Both the position numbers and the translations under genes were made by a program. A DNA stretch of 8,933 nt from positions 1 to 8,933 of the forward strand of contig VBGE01000129.1 of assembly GCA_005880345.1 (NCBI GenBank). Reading direction: 5' to 3'. This document shows positions 1 to 5,736 of the stretch, piece after piece; position 1 is the stretch's first letter, and each line of letters begins with the position of its first letter. The DNA is from Chloroflexota bacterium (GTDB taxonomy: Bacteria > Chloroflexota > Dormibacteria > Dormibacterales > Dormibacteraceae). Below the pieces are notes generated by a model. It was not told the origin of the DNA. It saw only the letters and a list, made by a program, of their open reading frames with translations, and searched no databases.

Positions 1-293
1 AGGAGACCCTAAAGGTCATCCACGAGCACGGCACGCAGGTCTTGCTCGTGGCTTATGGCGCCCCGGCCCAGGAGCTGTGGATCGACCGGCTGCGCAACCG
101 GCTGGGCGTGGCCGTCGCGATCGGGGTGGGCGGTGCCTTCGACTTTCTGACGGGCCGCGTTCCGCGCGCGCCTGGATGGATGCGGCAGTCCGGGCTCGAG
201 TGGCTGCACCGCCTGGTCCGCCAGCCCTGGAGGATCCGCCGCATGGCAGTGCTCCCGGTCTACGCGGTGAGAGTTCTCACCTCACCCAAGTAA
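1..293 (+). CDS. WecG/TagA/CpsF-family glycosyltransferase, C-terminal part
   Basis: This is the C-terminal ~97 residues of a gene that begins before the window; reading frame 3 is open from the left edge to the TAA at 291-293. The segment around 48-170 reads V-A-Y-G-A-P-A-Q-E-L-W, then A-I-G-V-G-G-A-F-D-F-L-T-G-R-V-P-R-A-P, then W-M-R-Q-S-G-L-E-W-L-H-R-L. This is the conserved C-terminal signature of the WecG/TagA/CpsF (GT26) family. Members transfer an N-acetylmannosamine or related sugar to a lipid-linked acceptor at the cytoplasmic membrane, in teichoic acid, enterobacterial common antigen or exopolysaccharide synthesis. The basic Arg-rich tail (R-Q-P-W-R-I-R-R) fits membrane association. 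The next glycosyltransferase begins 33 nt downstream on the same strand, so co-transcription is likely. The sugar and acceptor cannot be named from this fragment. Confidence 0.88.
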   Translation, partial: ETLKVIHEHGTQVLLVAYGAPAQELWIDRLRNRLGVAVAIGVGGAFDFLTGRVPRAPGWMRQSGLEWLHRLVRQPWRIRRMAVLPVYAVRVLTSPK

Positions 294-326
294 GTTCCTG
301 AGCGCGCACAAGTAAGATCGCCACTC

Positions 327-926
327 GTGCTCAGCATCGTCGTGCCGTGCTTCAACGAGGAGCAGCGGCTGCCGCGGACCATCGAGCAGATCCAGCGCTA
401 TCTCGACGGCAAGCACGCCGACTATGAGCTGATCCTGGTCGACGACGGCAGCTCCGACGGCACGCGCCAGGTCATGGATGCTGCCGCTGGCCGGCACAGC
501 TCCGTACGCGTCGAGGCGCTGCCCCATAACCGAGGCAAGGGCCGGGCACTCGCGGTCGGCGTCGAGGCGGCTCGCGGCGAAGAGATCCTGCTCACCGACG
601 CCGACCTCTCGACTCCGATCGAGGAGCTCGAGAAGCTGCAGGCCGCGTTTGACAAGGGCGCCGGCGTGGCCATCGCCTCGCGTGCGCTGCGCGAGTCGCG
701 CGTGGAGGTCTCGCAGCCCGTATATCGGGTCATACCCGTGTTCGCAAGCTTGAGCACGGATGGATTCGGCTATGACCCCGAGGTGCTGTACCACGCGCGC
801 AAGCGAGGTGTGAAAATCGCGGAGGTCCCGGTGACATGGCGCAACTCGGCGCCGACCAAGGTCAGCCCGGTGCTGAGCTCTCTCGACATGCTGAAGCACG
901 TCCTGCGGGTCAGGCTGCGGGGATGA
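327..926 (+). CDS. GT2 glycosyltransferase, dolichyl-phosphate glucosyltransferase-like, with apparent internal deletion
   Basis: A 199-residue GT-A fold enzyme, predicted to transfer a sugar from a nucleotide donor to polyprenyl phosphate on the cytoplasmic face of the membrane. Visible motifs: N-terminal S-I-V-V-P-C-F-N-E-E (3-12), the donor-binding V-D-D-G-S-S-D-G-T (38-46), H-N-R-G-K-G-R-A (67-74), the metal-binding D-A-D (91-93) and the C-terminal D-G-F-G-Y-D-P-E-V-L (145-154) followed by A-E-V-P-V-T-W-R-N-S (165-174). Between Q-P-V-Y-R (130-134) and V-F-A-S-L (138-142) the family normally has about 36-40 more residues, including a D-T-Q-C-G-F-K-like stretch. That segment is absent although the frame is kept, and the protein is short for the family (~240). 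The GTG at 327 is chosen because no other usual start lies between the upstream stop and the first beta-strand; no clear Shine-Dalgarno is seen. It may be inactive. Confidence 0.83.
   Translation: MLSIVVPCFNEEQRLPRTIEQIQRYLDGKHADYELILVDDGSSDGTRQVMDAAAGRHSSVRVEALPHNRGKGRALAVGVEAARGEEILLTDADLSTPIEELEKLQAAFDKGAGVAIASRALRESRVEVSQPVYRVIPVFASLSTDGFGYDPEVLYHARKRGVKIAEVPVTWRNSAPTKVSPVLSSLDMLKHVLRVRLRG
726..738. repeat. Small inverted repeat at the deletion junction of the GT2 gene
   Basis: The bases read CGGGT, CAT, ACCCG: a perfect 5-bp inverted repeat around a 3-base centre. It lies exactly where family-level comparison puts the missing ~40-residue segment (codons around residues 134-138). Short inverted repeats are common by chance in GC-rich DNA, so a role in forming the deletion is only a suggestion. 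Confidence 0.35.
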
Positions 927-1603
927 GCGCCGAGCGCCGGCTCACTGAGCGGCAGTCGCAGCCCACCGAAGTGCTCGTGGTGCTTCCGACCTTCAACGAG
1001 AAAGACAACCTCGAGCGCGTCGTCGCCGGCGTGCGTCACCTCGGGCACGACGTCTTGATCGTGGACGACGCGTCGCCCGACGGCACAGGCGACCTTGCGG
1101 ACCGGATCGCCGCATCAGACTCCGGCGTTCGCGTCCTCCATCGGGAGCGCAAGCTCGGCATCGGCAGCGCGTACGAGGACGCGTTTCGCATCGGGCTGGC
1201 CGACGGCTCGGCGCTGTTTGTCGAGATGGACGCCGACGGCTCGCACCGGGCGCAGGACCTCGGCGGGATCGTCAACGCCGCCCGCGGGTGTGGGGGGCTG
1301 GCGATCGGGTCGCGATATGTCCGCGGCGGCCGGATCGTGGGCTGGCCGGCGCATCGCCTCCTGCTTTCGTCGGGGGCGAACATCTACACGAGGTCGTTGC
1401 TCGGCCTTCGCGTCCGCGACTGCACGTCTGGCTTTCGGTGCTACACCAGAGCGCTGCTCTCCGCGATCAAGCTCGACGATGTCGTGTCGCAGGGCTACTC
1501 CTTCCAGATCGAGATGGTCCAACCAGTTGAAGACGCTGAACCCACTCCAAACCCCTCTCCCCCCAGGGGAGAGGGAAAGGGAGAGGGGCGAACGAAGAAG
1601 TAA
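923..1603 (+). CDS. Polyprenol-phosphate mannosyltransferase-like GT2 enzyme, C-terminally truncated
   Basis: A 226-residue GT2 protein of the polyprenol monophosphomannose synthase (DPM1/Ppm1 catalytic) type, expected to form a lipid-linked sugar on the inner membrane face. Motifs: V-V-L-P-T-F-N-E-K-D-N-L (19-30), V-D-D-A-S-P-D-G-T-G (47-56), K-L-G-I-G-S-A-Y (77-84), E-M-D-A-D-G-S-H (101-108), I-G-S-R-Y-V (128-133), D-C-T-S-G-F-R-C-Y (166-174) and G-Y-S-F-Q-I-E-M (191-198). The family continues from there with ~40 residues (E-V-P-I-x-F then a G-x-S-K-M motif). Here the sequence instead turns at residue 199 into V-Q-P-V-E-D-A-E followed by translated palindromic repeat (P-N-P-S-P-P-R-G-E-G). 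The start is the ATG at 923, overlapping the previous stop as ATGA, which implies translational coupling. The 3' end overlaps the next gene by up to 77 nt. Function after loss of the C-terminus is doubtful. Confidence 0.85.
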   Translation: MSAERRLTERQSQPTEVLVVLPTFNEKDNLERVVAGVRHLGHDVLIVDDASPDGTGDLADRIAASDSGVRVLHRERKLGIGSAYEDAFRIGLADGSALFVEMDADGSHRAQDLGGIVNAARGCGGLAIGSRYVRGGRIVGWPAHRLLLSSGANIYTRSLLGLRVRDCTSGFRCYTRALLSAIKLDDVVSQGYSFQIEMVQPVEDAEPTPNPSPPRGEGKGEGRTKK

Positions 1604-3158
1604 CGGCCCGCAATCCGCCCCGCACGACTGGTACCTCCCGCTTCTGGTCGGCCTCGCCCTCGCCGTCATCACCGCCGTCCCCTACGCCTACGCCTACGCG
1701 ACCCAGCCCCCGGGGCACGTCTTCGTCGGCTTCTTCTACCTCTGGGACGACGCCACCACCTACATCGCCAAGATGCGGGAGGGCTGGGAGGGCGCCTGGG
1801 CCTGGCAGAACCGCTACACGACCGAGTCGAGCGGGACTGCCTACCTGTTCCTGTTCTGGATCGGGCTCGGCCACCTTTCGGCGCTGACGGGGCTGCCGCT
1901 GATCATCGTCTTCCACCTCGCCCGCGTCGCCGGCGCCTTCGCCCTGATGGCGGCGGGGTGGCTCTTCATCACCCACTTCATCGAAGACCGCTCCGCGCGT
2001 CGCTTCGCCCTTTTCTTCCTGGCCTTTGGGCTCGGGCTCGGCCTGGTCATCTGGGCCCTCGGCCATCCCGTCGTCTTCGGCAACCAGACCGAGGGCCTTG
2101 ACCTCCGGATGCCCGAGCTCAGCGCCTTCTACTCCGTGCTGGCGCTTCCTCACTTCGCCTGGTCAGGCGTCTTCGCCGCCCTCGGTGTTGCGTTGACGCT
2201 GAAGGCGATCCAACGCGGGAGCCTGACACTTGGCGTGCTCGCGGGGCTCGCGTGGCTGGGCCAGGCGTCGATCCACCCCCAGATGCCGGTCCTGATGGGC
2301 GGCGCGACCGCGCTCGCCCTGTGCCTGCGGCCGGCCAGACCGCGGGGCTGGGTCGCCGCGGCGGTCGCCTTCGCCATCCCGGCGCCCTACATCCTTTATT
2401 CGTATCTCGCATTCGTCGGCAACCCTGAGGTCGAGCGCTGGACCTTTCACTCCAAGAATGCGGTCGCGCCCGAGACGATCAGCCTCCTGCTGGCGCTGGC
2501 GCCTCAGCTCCTGCTCGCGGCGATCGGATTGCCTGGCGCTCTGCGCCGCCGCTCGCGTGAAGACCTCTTCCTGCTGGGTTGGCTCGTCCTGCTCGCAGCC
2601 ATCCTGTACCTGCCCAACCCCGCCGGCGACCTGCGCCGCCGGTTCTTCGACGCGATCTACCTGCCGCTCGTCATCCTTGGCGCGCGCGGCCTGTACGAGA
2701 CGGTCCTACCCCGATTGCGCAGCCTTCGCGCCCGCCGCCTCATTCCTTTTTCTTATGTCACCGTCGCGGCCATCGGCAGCGCGTTCCTCGTCCTGGCGCC
2801 CATCGCCGTGGCGGGTCAGCCTCAGTACGTCATCAGCACCGCCGAGTACGACGGCCTCAACTGGCTCGGCGCCCAGCCAACCGGTCGCGTCCTGTGCATG
2901 CCCGGCGTTGGGCTATACGTACCCGCGTACAGCTCGGACACCGTGTACGTCGGCCATTACGACGAGACCTTCGACTACGCCAACAAGACCAGGACGGCCT
3001 TCGCGGTGCTGACCGGGCAGGCCGACATCGAGCAGTTCATCCAGGACAACCACATCCGCTACGTGATCTGGACCTCCGACCTGCAGACCCCGCCGCCGGC
3101 GGCGCTGGGCCCTCCCGGCTACGACACTCCAGATTTCAAGGTGTGGCGGCTTTCCTGA
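1527..3158 (+). CDS. Large polytopic GT-C-like membrane protein
   Basis: About 543 residues from the TTG at 1527, with roughly ten hydrophobic segments starting near residue 37 (W-Y-L-P-L-L-V-G-L-A-L-A-V). An acidic pair after the first membrane segment (Y-L-W-D-D-A-T-T-Y-I-A-K-M, 71-83) and the Y-T-T-E motif (97-100) fall where GT-C glycosyltransferases keep catalytic acidic residues in the first outer loop. The C-terminal ~120 residues are non-membrane (W-L-G-A-Q-P-T-G-R-V, Y-V-G-H-Y-D-E-T, then I-R-Y-V-I-W). That order, membrane helices then a soluble tail, is typical of lipid-sugar-using mannosyl- or arabinosyltransferase-like proteins. I cannot name donor or acceptor. The start is uncertain: the only usual start codon before the first membrane helix is the TTG at 1527, upstream of the palindromic repeat, so the first ~30 residues are largely translated repeat. 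The next candidate, ATG 1773, would remove helix 1. Confidence 0.72.
   Translation: MKTLNPLQTPLPPGERERERGERRSNGPQSAPHDWYLPLLVGLALAVITAVPYAYAYATQPPGHVFVGFFYLWDDATTYIAKMREGWEGAWAWQNRYTTESSGTAYLFLFWIGLGHLSALTGLPLIIVFHLARVAGAFALMAAGWLFITHFIEDRSARRFALFFLAFGLGLGLVIWALGHPVVFGNQTEGLDLRMPELSAFYSVLALPHFAWSGVFAALGVALTLKAIQRGSLTLGVLAGLAWLGQASIHPQMPVLMGGATALALCLRPARPRGWVAAAVAFAIPAPYILYSYLAFVGNPEVERWTFHSKNAVAPETISLLLALAPQLLLAAIGLPGALRRRSREDLFLLGWLVLLAAILYLPNPAGDLRRRFFDAIYLPLVILGARGLYETVLPRLRSLRARRLIPFSYVTVAAIGSAFLVLAPIAVAGQPQYVISTAEYDGLNWLGAQPTGRVLCMPGVGLYVPAYSSDTVYVGHYDETFDYANKTRTAFAVLTGQADIEQFIQDNHIRYVIWTSDLQTPPPAALGPPGYDTPDFKVWRLS
1552..1588. repeat. Palindromic intergenic-type repeat (C/T-rich arm, G/A-rich arms)
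   Basis: A perfect 10-bp stem is formed by CCCTCTCCCC (1553-1562) and GGGGAGAGGG (1566-1575) with a 3-base loop. A second G/A arm, GGGAGAGGGG (1579-1588), can also pair perfectly with CCCCTCTCCC (1552-1561), so two alternative hairpins compete. When translated it gives N-P-S-P-P-R-G-E-G, a peptide string widely seen in spurious annotations over such dispersed palindromic repeats. It sits precisely where the mannosyltransferase loses homology to its family and before the membrane protein's first recognisable segment. It could be a mobile REP/MITE-like unit or a remnant of a deletion through an intergenic repeat. Only one copy is visible in this window. Confidence 0.75.
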
Positions 3159-4668
3159 TGTAGATCACGGCCACCGAGTCCTGGTACACGAGCGTCCAGT
3201 CCGGTTGCGTGGCGAGCACGTTGGGCAGAGGGTCGCCTTTGTTCTCGACGACGTAATCGATCCCGTATCGATCGAGCAGGGTCTTCCAGTCGGAGTGGAG
3301 GGCGTAGATGTGCTCGTAGTCGTTCAGGAGGCCGTCGCCCATGAGCGCAGCCTCGCCGAAGATGAACACCTTGCGGTTCGGCTGGGGGTAGAAGCGGTAG
3401 GCGAGGTAGCCTCCCCAGCCGTACTGGTTGAACATCCTGGTCCCGACCTCCGGATGTGCGGCCAGCCAATCGGCCGCCGCCACAGGGTACGTCTGCGAAT
3501 CGAGCGCCGCCTGATGCTCAGGATTGACGTTGCCGTAGACGCGGACCGATGTGACGAGGGCGATGAGGATGAGCACGGCCGCCGTGATCGCCGCGAATCC
3601 CCTCCGCGGCGGGAGGTTGAAGGTCCACCTGTGGCCGGCCGCGAGCTCCCTCCACCACTGGCCGTAGGTGTTGATGAGGACGGGCGTGGCGGCAGCGACG
3701 AACAGGGCCACGTTGCGCACGTTCTGGAGCGCGAGCCCAAGCCCGAGCAGGACGAGCAGCAGGTCATAGATGGAAGGCCGTTTCAGCGCGAAACCGACGA
3801 CCGCCAGGAAGATCATCAGCTCGAACGGCCGGAGCTCGACGTTGTGGAAGTTCGGCGACGCCCACTCCACGATGAGCCGCTGCTGCGCCTCGCTGCCCTG
3901 AGTCTGGAACGGGTACGGATACAGCTCCAGGAAGTGAGGGGTGACGGCGACCGCGGCTGCGCTCACTGCGCCGATGATCACCAGGCGGCGGACGTGCATC
4001 CGATGCGCAGGGTTTTCCTGGTCCCATGCCCAGGCGATGAGCTCGGCCACCAGGGCGACGCCCAGCCAGGCAAAGCCGATCACCCAGCCGCCATGCAGGT
4101 TGGCCCACAGCGCCATGACCAGCGGGAAGTAGTTCAGCGCCCGGCTGCGGCCGCTCAGGTAACCCCTCAGCCAGTAGAGCTCCAGGCAGCTGAGGGCGAA
4201 GGTGATCATCTGGGCGCGGGGGCCCCAGATCGGCGCGCCCGCGACGGCGGCGACGGTCAGCCCGACTCCCACGATCGCGAAGGGCTGCTGCCGGACCTGG
4301 CGGAACATGAGCCAGAAGCCGCTCCACGTCAGCACGCCGAAGGCGACGACCAGGGCGGTGAGGCCGAACATGCTGTACGTCAGCCACATCAGGATCTCGG
4401 TCAGGTACTCGTGGTCGGTCCAGGCGTGGCTCGAGGCCGTGAACGTGAAGATGTCGGAGCCTGGCAGGCGCCCGTTCTCGACCATCCACCGGCCGATGCG
4501 CAGGTGCCACCAGAAGTCAGGGTCCTGCTCGACGCCGATGAACAGGCCGAGGATGACCATCAGCACGCCGCCGAGCAGCAGCGTGCGAGCCGAGAGGCGC
4601 TCGGTCAGCCGCAGGCCGTCAGCGGTGAGCGAAGGGGTTCGGTAGGTAGCGGGGGACGCGTCTTGCAT
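3136..4668 (-). CDS. Polytopic membrane protein, GT-C-like, with C-terminal soluble domain
   Basis: A 510-residue protein with about ten hydrophobic segments and a C-terminal soluble domain from ~385. Features seen: first helix at ~28-45; then the outer-loop motif E-Q-D-P-D-F-W-W-H-L-R-I-G-R-W (47-61) followed by W-T-D-H-E-Y-L (83-89); W-G-P-R-A-Q-M (148-154); L-W-A-N-L-H-G-G-W (187-195); and in the tail N-Q-Y-G-W-G-G-Y-L (414-422), with W-K-T-L-L-D-R-Y-G-I-D-Y-V (461-473). This pattern recurs in uncharacterised bacterial membrane proteins that resemble GT-C glycosyltransferases; the D-P-D and H-E residues are candidate catalytic or lipid-sugar-binding positions. The role is inferred, not shown. 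The start is the ATG at 4666-4668. It lies 50 nt inside the upstream methyltransferase gene, so coupling is likely. The coding end overlaps that of the + strand membrane protein by 23 nt. Confidence 0.75.
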   Translation of the reverse strand: MQDASPATYRTPSLTADGLRLTERLSARTLLLGGVLMVILGLFIGVEQDPDFWWHLRIGRWMVENGRLPGSDIFTFTASSHAWTDHEYLTEILMWLTYSMFGLTALVVAFGVLTWSGFWLMFRQVRQQPFAIVGVGLTVAAVAGAPIWGPRAQMITFALSCLELYWLRGYLSGRSRALNYFPLVMALWANLHGGWVIGFAWLGVALVAELIAWAWDQENPAHRMHVRRLVIIGAVSAAAVAVTPHFLELYPYPFQTQGSEAQQRLIVEWASPNFHNVELRPFELMIFLAVVGFALKRPSIYDLLLVLLGLGLALQNVRNVALFVAAATPVLINTYGQWWRELAAGHRWTFNLPPRRGFAAITAAVLILIALVTSVRVYGNVNPEHQAALDSQTYPVAAADWLAAHPEVGTRMFNQYGWGGYLAYRFYPQPNRKVFIFGEAALMGDGLLNDYEHIYALHSDWKTLLDRYGIDYVVENKGDPLPNVLATQPDWTLVYQDSVAVIYIRKAATP

Positions 4669-5320
4669 ATTCGGGGTATTGCGCCGGGAAAGTCTGGGCC
4701 AGGATGCGCTCCTCCCATCGCATTCGCAGCAGCTCGCAGGCGATGAAGTAGACGACGGCCAGGGCGCTCAACCAGCCGCCGGAGGCGATGTTGATGCCGA
4801 GGGCGGTGGCGATCTCGCCCAGGTAGACGGGGTGCCGGCTCAGGGCGTACGGCCCGCCGGTGACGAGCCGGCGCGCCTCGGGGATGATCGAGAAGGACCT
4901 CCGCAGGTACGCCAGGCCCCAGACCGAGTACGCCAGGCCCGCCGTCGCAAGGATGTCGCCGAACAGCAGCAGGCCATCGCGCCGTGTGCCGCCCGGCAGG
5001 AAGCTGGCGCTGATCGCGGCGAAAGTCCCGCTGAAGGCGATGAAGATCACCGCGAACCGGTGGTCGGTACCGCGCTGGGGCAACCGGACCGCGTACAGGA
5101 CGACCAGGAGTGTGAAGTAAGCCAGGGCGAGCACCTGCTGGACGAGGTAGAAGAGATCCGAAGGGTGCTGGATGCCGTGGAACCCGGCCGCCAGCAGCAC
5201 CAGCTGCCGGGCCAGGAAGAGGCTGAAGAAGAGGGAAGGGATGAGGCGGCCGAGCACCAGGTCCCGCCAGTAAGCCGCCGAGCGCCCCTGCACGCGCTCT
5301 ACGACGGGCGAAGCCTCCAT
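4619..5320 (-). CDS. ICMT/PEMT-like integral membrane methyltransferase
   Basis: A 233-residue membrane protein with about five hydrophobic segments (near 22-47, 58-80, 88-108, 118-138, 168-195). The C-terminal half carries the methyltransferase signature of the isoprenylcysteine carboxyl methyltransferase / phospholipid methyltransferase superfamily: G-G-P-Y-A-L-S-R-H-P-V-Y-L-G-E (155-169), then R-W-E-E-R-I-L (201-207) and F-P-A-Q-Y-P-E-Y-A-R-R-V-P-R-Y-L-P (211-227). These residues bind S-adenosylmethionine at the cytoplasmic membrane face. Bacterial members rarely have a known substrate; lipids or isoprenoid-like acceptors are possible. The frame stays open upstream to 5464, but the extra residues are low-complexity G/S/R and have no membrane character, so the ATG at 5318-5320 is preferred; an in-frame GTG directly precedes it. 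It leads a two-gene minus-strand unit with the GT-C-like protein. Confidence 0.82.
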   Translation of the reverse strand: MEASPVVERVQGRSAAYWRDLVLGRLIPSLFFSLFLARQLVLLAAGFHGIQHPSDLFYLVQQVLALAYFTLLVVLYAVRLPQRGTDHRFAVIFIAFSGTFAAISASFLPGGTRRDGLLLFGDILATAGLAYSVWGLAYLRRSFSIIPEARRLVTGGPYALSRHPVYLGEIATALGINIASGGWLSALAVVYFIACELLRMRWEERILAQTFPAQYPEYARRVPRYLPNPFAHR

Positions 5321-5379
5321 CACTCGGGCGGAAAGGTTAGCGACCCGTCCGGCGCCCCCGGTCGTTTTCGCTAATTGAA

Positions 5380-5408
5380 TTGACCTGCCGGGGACCGATG
5401 AGTACCAT
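5380..5408 (+). promoter_or_regulatory. Candidate sigma-70-type promoter for the mini-pilin gene
   Basis: TTGACC (5380-5385) matches five of six consensus -35 bases. After exactly 17 bases comes TACCAT (5403-5408), matching four of six -10 bases. It lies in the 189-nt divergent intergenic region (5321-5509) and would give a leader of roughly 95 nt before the GTG start at 5510. The rest of that region holds no gene that I can support. Short complementary pieces in the leader (CCCGG 5426-5430 with CCGGG 5445-5449; GGAC 5468-5471 with GTCC 5483-5486) could form weak hairpins. No promoter for the minus-strand pair could be picked out. Confidence 0.45.
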
Positions 5409-5491
5409 CCTCGTCCGCGAGAGGACCCGGAAGATCCGCAAGAACCGGGACCTGGCACCGTCAATCAGGACAGAACCCTGTAGTCCAGGAA

Positions 5492-5502
5492 AAAGGAGGT
5501 GA
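5492..5502 (+). promoter_or_regulatory. Very strong Shine-Dalgarno of the mini-pilin gene
   Basis: AAAGGAGGTGA is an 11-base uninterrupted complement of the canonical 3' end of bacterial 16S rRNA. It is by far the strongest ribosome-binding site in the window. The GGAGG core ends 10 nt before the GTG at 5510, which fixes that start and argues that the short reading frame is truly translated at a high level. Confidence 0.85.
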
Positions 5503-5509
5503 AATCGCA

Positions 5510-5602
5510 GTGGTCTCAATCGTGGTCATCGTGATCCTTCTTACGATGGGCAACCAGATCAAGAACGTCTTCTCCAACGTCGTAGCCGCTCTCGGCGCGT
5601 AA
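5510..5602 (+). CDS. Flp-like mini-pilin peptide (30 residues)
   Basis: A 30-codon frame, GTG start to TAA. The product has a hydrophobic N-terminal segment (residues 1-13, V-V-S-I-V-V-I-V-I-L-L-T-M) and an amphipathic tail (14-30: G-N-Q-I-K-N-V-F-S-N-V-V-A-A-L-G-A). The tail resembles the C-terminal half of Flp/Fap type IVb pilins (pattern L-G-x-x-I-x-N-x-F-x-x-V). Usual Flp prepilins are ~50-65 residues with a basic leader, a Gly cleavage site and a Glu at +5; none of these is present. The frame upstream is open to a TGA at 5399-5401 but has no usual start codon. Support for a real gene: a near-perfect Shine-Dalgarno, a promoter candidate, an intrinsic terminator 22 nt after the stop, and cpaB next. 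It is probably an abundant pilin-type subunit of the Tad machine. A leaderless relative, a fibre-associated peptide or a remnant are alternatives. Confidence 0.68.
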   Translation: MVSIVVIVILLTMGNQIKNVFSNVVAALGA

Positions 5603-5624
5603 AGCCCTCGTATCAGCACCTTCA

Positions 5625-5655
5625 AGAGAGCCCCGCGAGGGGCTCTCTCTTCTTT
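5625..5655 (+). terminator. Strong intrinsic terminator after the mini-pilin gene
   Basis: AGAGAGCCCC (5625-5634) pairs perfectly with GGGGCTCTCT (5639-5648) around a GCGA tetraloop of the GNRA type, followed by the T-rich tail CTTCTTT (5649-5655). It lies 22 nt after the TAA of the 30-residue gene and ~80 nt before cpaB. It should end most transcripts of the small gene while letting a fraction read through, which would give the pilin excess over the assembly proteins. Confidence 0.88.
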
Positions 5656-5691
5656 ACAGCGAATAGGGGCGAAGATCTCGGTCCGCGTGAT

Positions 5692-5697
5692 TACAAT
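5692..5697 (+). promoter_or_regulatory. Candidate -10 element for cpaB
   Basis: TACAAT matches five of six consensus -10 bases and lies 45 nt before the TTG start of cpaB, downstream of the terminator. A TG dinucleotide at 5688-5689 is close to, but one base off, an extended -10 arrangement. No convincing -35 is found 16-18 bases upstream. It may drive cpaB-cpaF-tadB independently of the mini-pilin promoter. Confidence 0.38.
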
Positions 5698-5721
5698 GTC
5701 GCCACTCTTGAGGATTCCATC

Positions 5722-5729
5722 GGAGGTGA
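5722..5729 (+). promoter_or_regulatory. Shine-Dalgarno that fixes the TTG start of cpaB
   Basis: GGAGGTGA, an 8-base match to the anti-Shine-Dalgarno, has its GGAGG core ending 10 nt before the TTG at 5737. That is the same spacing as for the mini-pilin gene. No ATG or GTG in this frame is positioned better. Confidence 0.75.
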
Positions 5730-5736
5730 CTTAGTT

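Noticed and set aside
287..316. Direct repeat CAAGTAAG at 287-294 and 309-316 between the first two genes
   Set aside because: Eight bases are too short to support an attachment site or mobile-element scar, and nothing else marks a boundary.
282..899. A 205-codon minus-strand frame over the first GT2 gene
   Set aside because: The + strand shows intact GT2 motifs; the reverse frame has no recognisable domain.
1467..2153. A 228-codon minus-strand frame over the repeat and membrane gene
   Set aside because: The product is mostly G, E, D and V runs, mirroring hydrophobic codons of the + strand membrane protein.
3091..3104. A perfect 14-bp palindrome (cgccgcc/ggcggcg) near the end of the + strand membrane gene, considered as a terminator
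   Set aside because: It has no loop and no T-run, lies inside the coding sequence, and is explained by Pro/Ala codons.
3205..4746. A 513-codon open frame on the + strand, antisense to the GT-C-like gene
   Set aside because: Its translation is rich in D, E, H, R, Q and P without any domain pattern. It is the usual by-product of a GC-rich membrane-protein gene read backwards; the minus-strand frame shows helices and motifs.
4679..5374. A 231-codon + strand frame over the methyltransferase
   Set aside because: It lies opposite a clear ICMT-like gene with conserved R-H-P-V-Y and E-E motifs, and its own product is charged low-complexity sequence.
5321..5464. Longer N-terminus for the ICMT-like protein starting at 5464
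   Set aside because: The added residues are G/S/R-rich with no membrane or conserved character, and they would run through the promoter region of the mini-pilin gene.
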